This document shows, one piece after another, positions 9,509-13,269 of a stretch of 13,269 nucleotides of DNA. Made by a program: the position numbers and the translations under genes. How positions within the stretch are numbered: the first letter of the stretch is position 1; every line of letters starts with the position of its first letter. The notes beneath the pieces were generated by a model. The model was not told where the DNA came from, did not search any database, and saw nothing but the letters and a program-made list of their open reading frames with translations. Origin of the DNA: Seiridium cupressi (lineage: Eukaryota > Ascomycota > Sordariomycetes > Amphisphaeriales > Sporocadaceae); the NCBI GenBank assembly GCA_036674765.1, contig JARVKI010000217.1, positions 1 to 13,269 on the forward strand, written 5' to 3'.

Positions 9509-10057
9509 TCAACTGTTCTCCTCCCATGGCTCTCCAGTACAGGCAAAGCCATTTGGAGTCACTACACTGTCGCACAAATAGTTTGCTGGAGCTGTGCTTT
9601 TCACCGTATCGATGATGTCAATGCCACTGATCTCAGCCCCGGTACAGGGGCCGCCGGGCTACACTACAGATCCGCAACGACATCACTAGTACATTCGCCC
9701 CTCCTGTCCGTGAGCTTCAGGTTCCGAATCTGGAACTCCGAAGTCACAGTCTTCGATAGCATCATTGTAATGCGTGCACTGCGTTAAGGCGAATATGCCC
9801 GTGGCCCCGTGGAGGTCGATGTCGATATCACTGAGACCAGTCGTATTCAACAAACTTTTGACGGTATATTTCGTGTTTTGAAAGACGGGTTTCCCTCGGG
9901 TAAACTCATCATTGTGTCCACAGCGCTGAAAGGCATCAATGATTGCTGGTGCCGAGTCTGTGCCATTGGGACCTGGCTCGACGATGCAGATTTCAGGTAT
10001 GGTGCACATTGCTGCAACCGCGGGAGCTAGTAATGATATTGCCAATGATCGTAACAT
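9509..10057 (-). pseudogene. Exo-polygalacturonase (GH28) gene with catalytic core deleted
   Basis: The intact enzyme would be secreted and remove galacturonate from pectin chain ends. Seen: signal peptide MLRSLAISLLAPAVAA; then the exo-PG N-terminus with CIVEPGPNGTDSAPAI, FQRCGH and SLLNTTGLSDIDIDLHG (to about 9806). Directly after DLHG the frame jumps to a near C-terminal segment, LTQCTHYNDAIEDC, then (next frame) EFQIRN and TSDVVADL, then PCTGAEISGIDIIDTV, NYLCDSVV and GFACTG, ending at the stop 9509-9511. The middle half or more of the family length, holding the catalytic aspartates and the GHG and RIK motifs, is missing. Further damage: a frame change near 9738-9748, a TAG at 9664-9666 where Gln fits, and one C missing (GGG at 9656-9658 on the plus strand). 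The C-terminal piece was found by reading past the first stop at 9686. Confidence 0.85.
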
Positions 10058-10153
10058 ATTGAACAGGCGTGGGAGGTTGACAAAAGCAGCATCCAGCTCT
10101 CATCGTCGGTCGAGCAGGTGCCTTTAAACGTCGATGATAGTGATCTGCATTTG

Positions 10154-10160
10154 CTATATA
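10154..10160 (-). promoter_or_regulatory. TATA-like box of the exo-polygalacturonase
   Basis: On the minus strand the bases read TATATAG, about 97 bases upstream of the pseudogene ATG. That distance matches the TATA-like box of the neighbouring transporter. Suggestive only; AT-rich hexamers occur by chance. Confidence 0.4.
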
Positions 10161-10526
10161 ACTGTTAAACACTAAGCATGGCTCGAATAATGCCTGATGA
10201 TATCACTCTAAGTCAACAATGATCCAACGGTAGTGGAGTACAAGATGCTGAGGTTAAACTACCGTCGGAATGTCACTTGGAGCCCCATTTTTTGCCTGCA
10301 CGTAGACCGCAAGGTCTTCACGCGAGTTTGCGCCGGGTTTCAGCGATGCATTACTCAATTCGATAGGGAGCCATTATATTCAAGCCGCTCGATCTCAATC
10401 GTTATCTACTTGATCTTTTGATTGTCAATTTGGTTGATATGTATATTGAAAATAACATTATGTCTTCTTATTATCGTGGTTTCTCGGTACAGATCCTAGC
10501 GCAGGACGACGCCGAAGTGCACTGAA

Positions 10527-10814
10527 CCCCACTGCGATCTTCAGTGCTCCAGGTCCCCAGGTCCACTGCCCAATTCTACTGCCTCGCGACCCGGGAATTT
10601 ACCTCGCTGTGGAAACCTTTTGCTTGATAGTCCTGGGGACATGGTCCCCTCAGGATCCCCATGTCGTGTCTCGTGGTCTTTGACTGCGGGGAACGCGATG
10701 GAAAAGACTAAACCAGCATGTCCCATTGTGGTTCCATTGCCTCAACTACTTAGTCGGCCAAAACTGCAATCCGTTTTGAGGTCTGTCCCACGACAGACAG
10801 TATCTTATCCCCGC
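10527..10814. promoter_or_regulatory. Cluster of six CreA-type (SYGGRG) motifs
   Basis: Matches to SYGGRG on either strand are CCCCAC 10527-10532, CTCCAG 10547-10552, CCCCAG 10555-10560, CTGGGG 10633-10638, GCGGGG 10686-10691 and CCCCGC 10809-10814. Known: CreA represses pectinase and sugar-uptake genes on glucose through such sites. About one match per 256 bases is expected at even composition, so six in 288 is enriched, but local GC content raises the expectation. They lie 470 to 760 bases upstream of the exo-polygalacturonase start. Confidence 0.35.
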
Positions 10815-10993
10815 TCTGCTTCCAGACCGCGGCGCGTGAATGTATCTTAGCAGAGGCATCTTGCTCATTTAGTAAGGCGAATCGAGCGTCGGGAGGCCCC
10901 CAAGTTCAATCGGTATTGCAAAAACCATATTCATTGATCGCTATTCTTGAATCCACACCACTTCCACCTCCCAGTTCAACCACTCCTAAAGCT

Positions 10994-12963
10994 TTAGATA
11001 TCCGCTTGCATTGCCTGCTTTGCTGCATCTCCAGTGAGTTGAGCGTTTGTCTCCTGCGATTCCGTTTTGAAATCCTTGAAATGCCGTGCCGGGATCTTCT
11101 TGCTAAACATCTCATCCAGTTCCTGGTAAGAACGACCAGCTGTCTCAGGCTGATAGATGAAGAGATACACCAGGCAGAAGACGGCCAAGCCCCCAAAGAT
11201 AAAGGCAACCTTTGCGCCTAGATTCGCATAGTCTGGATTAAACAGATAGGGCAGTACAAATGACCAAATCATGTTGAGCACATTTTGAAGAGCAAATCCA
11301 ATGGCTACCGTCTTTCCGCGCAATCGTGAGGTAGAGACTTCCTACGTTCAGATAGAGTTAGCGATGCCTTGGCATGCATTAGTCTCAATGTTGACTTACT
11401 GCCAAGATCGTATAAGCCGTTGCTCCAATGGTCACGTTATACCACCAGCAGTAAAGCATGATCATTGCGACTGTGCCCTTGATCGGGCCATCTCCCCCGA
11501 CGACTGCGCATGCAGCCATGGAGAACAAGATGCCGGTGAGCACGAGCAATCCGTAGAATGTCAGGTTTCTCCTTCCTATTCGATCGACGAGATACCAAGA
11601 ACATATATTGCCAAACAATGAAAGTCCCTGTTGGACAATCTGAAGCTTGAAGCTCTCCGCGGTGTCGAATCCAGCCAGTTGTATATAATATGTCGAGTAA
11701 GATGCGACGAATGTGATTCCAGATAGCGATTGAATGGCTAGCGGCATGATAGAGATGATTGTTCTTCGCAAGTTCGACACGCGGAAGCACTCGAGATAAG
11801 TGGCACCGGCTGTCTCTTCCTTGGCCTTCTCCAGTGTTTGTTGGATCAGTGCAAGTCTTGACACTCCATGTTCTCCTTTATGGCCTAACTTATTCAAACT
11901 CCTCAGCGCGGCGTCGTTTCGGCCTTTGGAGGCAAGCCACCATGGCGATCTGATGCATTGTTATCAGCGGCAGTAGCTGAGGGTCGGAATCGAGGGAACT
12001 CACTCGGGCATGAAGAAGACTAAGATGGTGGAAATGACAGCGAAGCCGTACTGGGCGCAGAAAACTGGAGTGACGACTAGTCAGCTGTGTTCGCTGGTGG
12101 CGGGGTGTCGTATTGTGGTGAATTGAACCATTAGGACTCACCTGCTCTGTAAGCCCATCGACTGTCGTATTCGCCTGTAAAATTGACGATGATTGCCACA
12201 GTCAACGGACCTAGGGTATACGATAAAGCATTGAGACAGGTAAAGACTCCACGAAGGGCAAGCGGGGTGATCTAATTCGTTGTTAGTAAGGAAACACCGT
12301 GAATGTTAAATTGTCCAATCAGAATGTACTTCTCCAGTGTAAGCCACTGTAATTGTAGCAATGGCTCCCACAGCAAATCCGTTAATGAACTTGCCCGCGA
12401 AAAACACGGCGTTGGTGGTGGCAATGAATTCCACAGTAACCGCTGCGAACGTGATCACGAAACAGATCATCAGGACACCTCGTCGGCCAATGAGGTCGGC
12501 TACTTGACCGCAGGCCAGCGATCCAAAGATAGCTCTGCAAACGACCACATGTTAGTTTCTCACGAGGTTGATAAAATTGTAGATGTGCTATGCTTACGAG
12601 GCGACAGGTGCTCCAGAGAATGCTGATTGCCATTGTGCCTGACATGACGTTCAGTGGCGGCCCCATACACTTGCAAATTTCGACTTGACTTACAGGCAGA
12701 GTCCACTCTCCATCGTACAGGTATCCAAAATCTTTGCGGAACTCTGGTATACTGATCACGCTGCCCGCAGCTTGGTTCTCGAAGCTCACCAACAGAACAC
12801 ACCATACGGCATAGATGCACCAAAAACAAGCAAGAGGATATTGTCCTAGAGATGCGAGCTTGCCGACCTCGTGCTCCTCCAAGTTGGCGATCGTAGCAAG
12901 TTCACCCTGTGCCTCGACAGCAGGGTCCTCTACGTGGTCGAGATTCTTGCCGTTGTCGACCAT
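10994..12963 (-). CDS. MFS sugar transporter, alpha-glucoside (maltose) permease-like, 534 aa
   Basis: CDS complement(join(10994..11341,11400..11949,12004..12064,12142..12271,12330..12534,12598..12638,12694..12963)). It should import a sugar, probably an alpha-glucoside or other oligosaccharide, by proton symport across the plasma membrane. Seen: a soluble N-terminus of about 42 residues; first helix about 43-62; the AQWQSAFSGAP segment at 91-101; loop 2-3 motif GQVADLIGRR at 113-122; AYTGE at 168-172; PESPWWL at 235-241 (sugar-porter PESPRWL motif); SGITFVASYSTYYIQLAGF at 312-330; VDRIGRR at 357-363; EVSTSRLRGKT at 420-430; and PETAGRSYQELDEMF at 484-498. All six introns (54-77 bases) have GT...AG ends and CTAAC/CTGA-type branch sites, and all phases agree. 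Length is usual for the family. The start is the first in-frame ATG. No damage is seen. Substrate is inferred from family resemblance only. Confidence 0.92.
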
Positions 12964-13058
12964 GATTACGACTCGACTGCGGAAGCAAATGCCAAAAAAC
13001 AAATGAGTATAAGATGAAGTGACTGGCAACGGCGCCTAGAGATGCTCGCAATGCGCTA

Positions 13059-13066
13059 CTTATATA
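13059..13066 (-). promoter_or_regulatory. TATA box of the sugar transporter
   Basis: On the minus strand the bases read TATATAAG, a close match to a core TATA box, about 96 bases upstream of the transporter ATG at 12963. The rest of the upstream interval to 13196 shows no further clear site apart from two CGGTAC-containing half-repeats facing each other near 13098 and 13138. Confidence 0.5.
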
Positions 13067-13196
13067 CTAGTATGCTCTTGAAGCCGGCCATCATCGTACG
13101 GTACTGTCGTGAGAGAAAATGGATGCACTACGTACTGTACCGCAGAGTTCCACAGATACCCCAAGCTTCTCTGGATGTAGCTACTGATCCCGACCT

Positions 13197-13269
<73 letters not shown>
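13197..13269. other. Terminal poly-G tract, probable sequencing artefact
   Basis: Seventy-three consecutive G run to the end of the window, right after ordinary mixed sequence ending CGACCT. Two-colour Illumina chemistry calls absent signal as G, and such tails can be carried into contig ends. It is not a telomere, which in most ascomycetes would be TTAGGG repeats. A real G tract of this length would be exceptional. Confidence 0.85.

Larger units (their letters stand above)
10058..10993. other. Intergenic region between pectinase pseudogene and transporter
   Basis: About 935 bases, upstream of the pectinase and downstream of the transporter (both minus strand). No gene is recognised; small open frames at 10233-10421, 10541-10726, 10620-10850 and 10916-11221 show no family features. 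The part from 10500 to 10900 is clearly richer in G and C and carries a cluster of CreA-type motifs and an imperfect palindrome around 10633-10654. Confidence 0.55.

Noticed and set aside
9446..9787. 113-codon plus-strand open frame
   Set aside because: Antisense to the pectinase remnant, whose GH28 tail is recognisable on the minus strand.
12306..12548. Separate small genes on the minus strand within the transporter span
   Set aside because: These are exons of one transporter; correct splicing joins them in phase with family-conserved sequence across every junction.
4916..12963. A secondary-metabolite cluster or a coordinated new system
   Set aside because: Only one possible tailoring enzyme is present, with no backbone synthase or cluster regulator; the HET gene and pectinase are broken, and no shared promoter motif links the genes.
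13197..13269. Telomere
   Set aside because: Pure G, without the TTAGGG repeat unit usual in ascomycetes.

Overview
The window looks like nuclear DNA of a filamentous ascomycete (Pezizomycotina). The grounds are short spliceosomal introns (54 to 79 bases) with GTAAGT/GTGAGT/GTACGT-type donors and CTAAC/CTGAC-like branch sites, a HET-domain gene, a fungal PHBH-fold FAD monooxygenase, a fungal exo-polygalacturonase, an alpha-glucoside-type sugar transporter, and a long block carrying the mark of repeat-induced point mutation (RIP). Nothing allows a genus to be named.

Layout. Positions 1 to about 4300 are an extreme AT block, almost free of CpA and TpG. Its first 1.6 kb still reads on the minus strand as a fossil retrotransposon Gag (capsid-like region, CCHC zinc knuckle with its ligands mutated, and a conserved post-knuckle segment). 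Positions 2336 to 4300 are even more AT-rich, and the few remaining cytosines sit mostly in CpG. The composition then switches abruptly to ordinary gene-bearing DNA. On the plus strand lie an intact two-exon FAD monooxygenase (4916-6311) and a broken HET-domain gene (7152-9245). On the minus strand lie an exo-polygalacturonase (GH28) gene that has lost its catalytic middle (9509-10057) and an intact seven-exon MFS sugar transporter (10994-12963). The window ends in 73 consecutive G, most likely a sequencing or assembly artefact.

How it fits together. This is an accessory, gene-poor neighbourhood beside a heterochromatin-like block: two functional-looking metabolic genes, each next to a decayed one. 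The pectinase and sugar transporter might once have served plant-polymer use together, but only the transporter remains intact. The HET gene (non-self recognition) carries an in-frame stop and several single-base frame changes. I see no operon-like or cooperative new system. The unusual content is the decay: a readable RIP fossil, two differently broken genes between intact ones, and nonsense codons in both that could be C-to-T changes at CpA.
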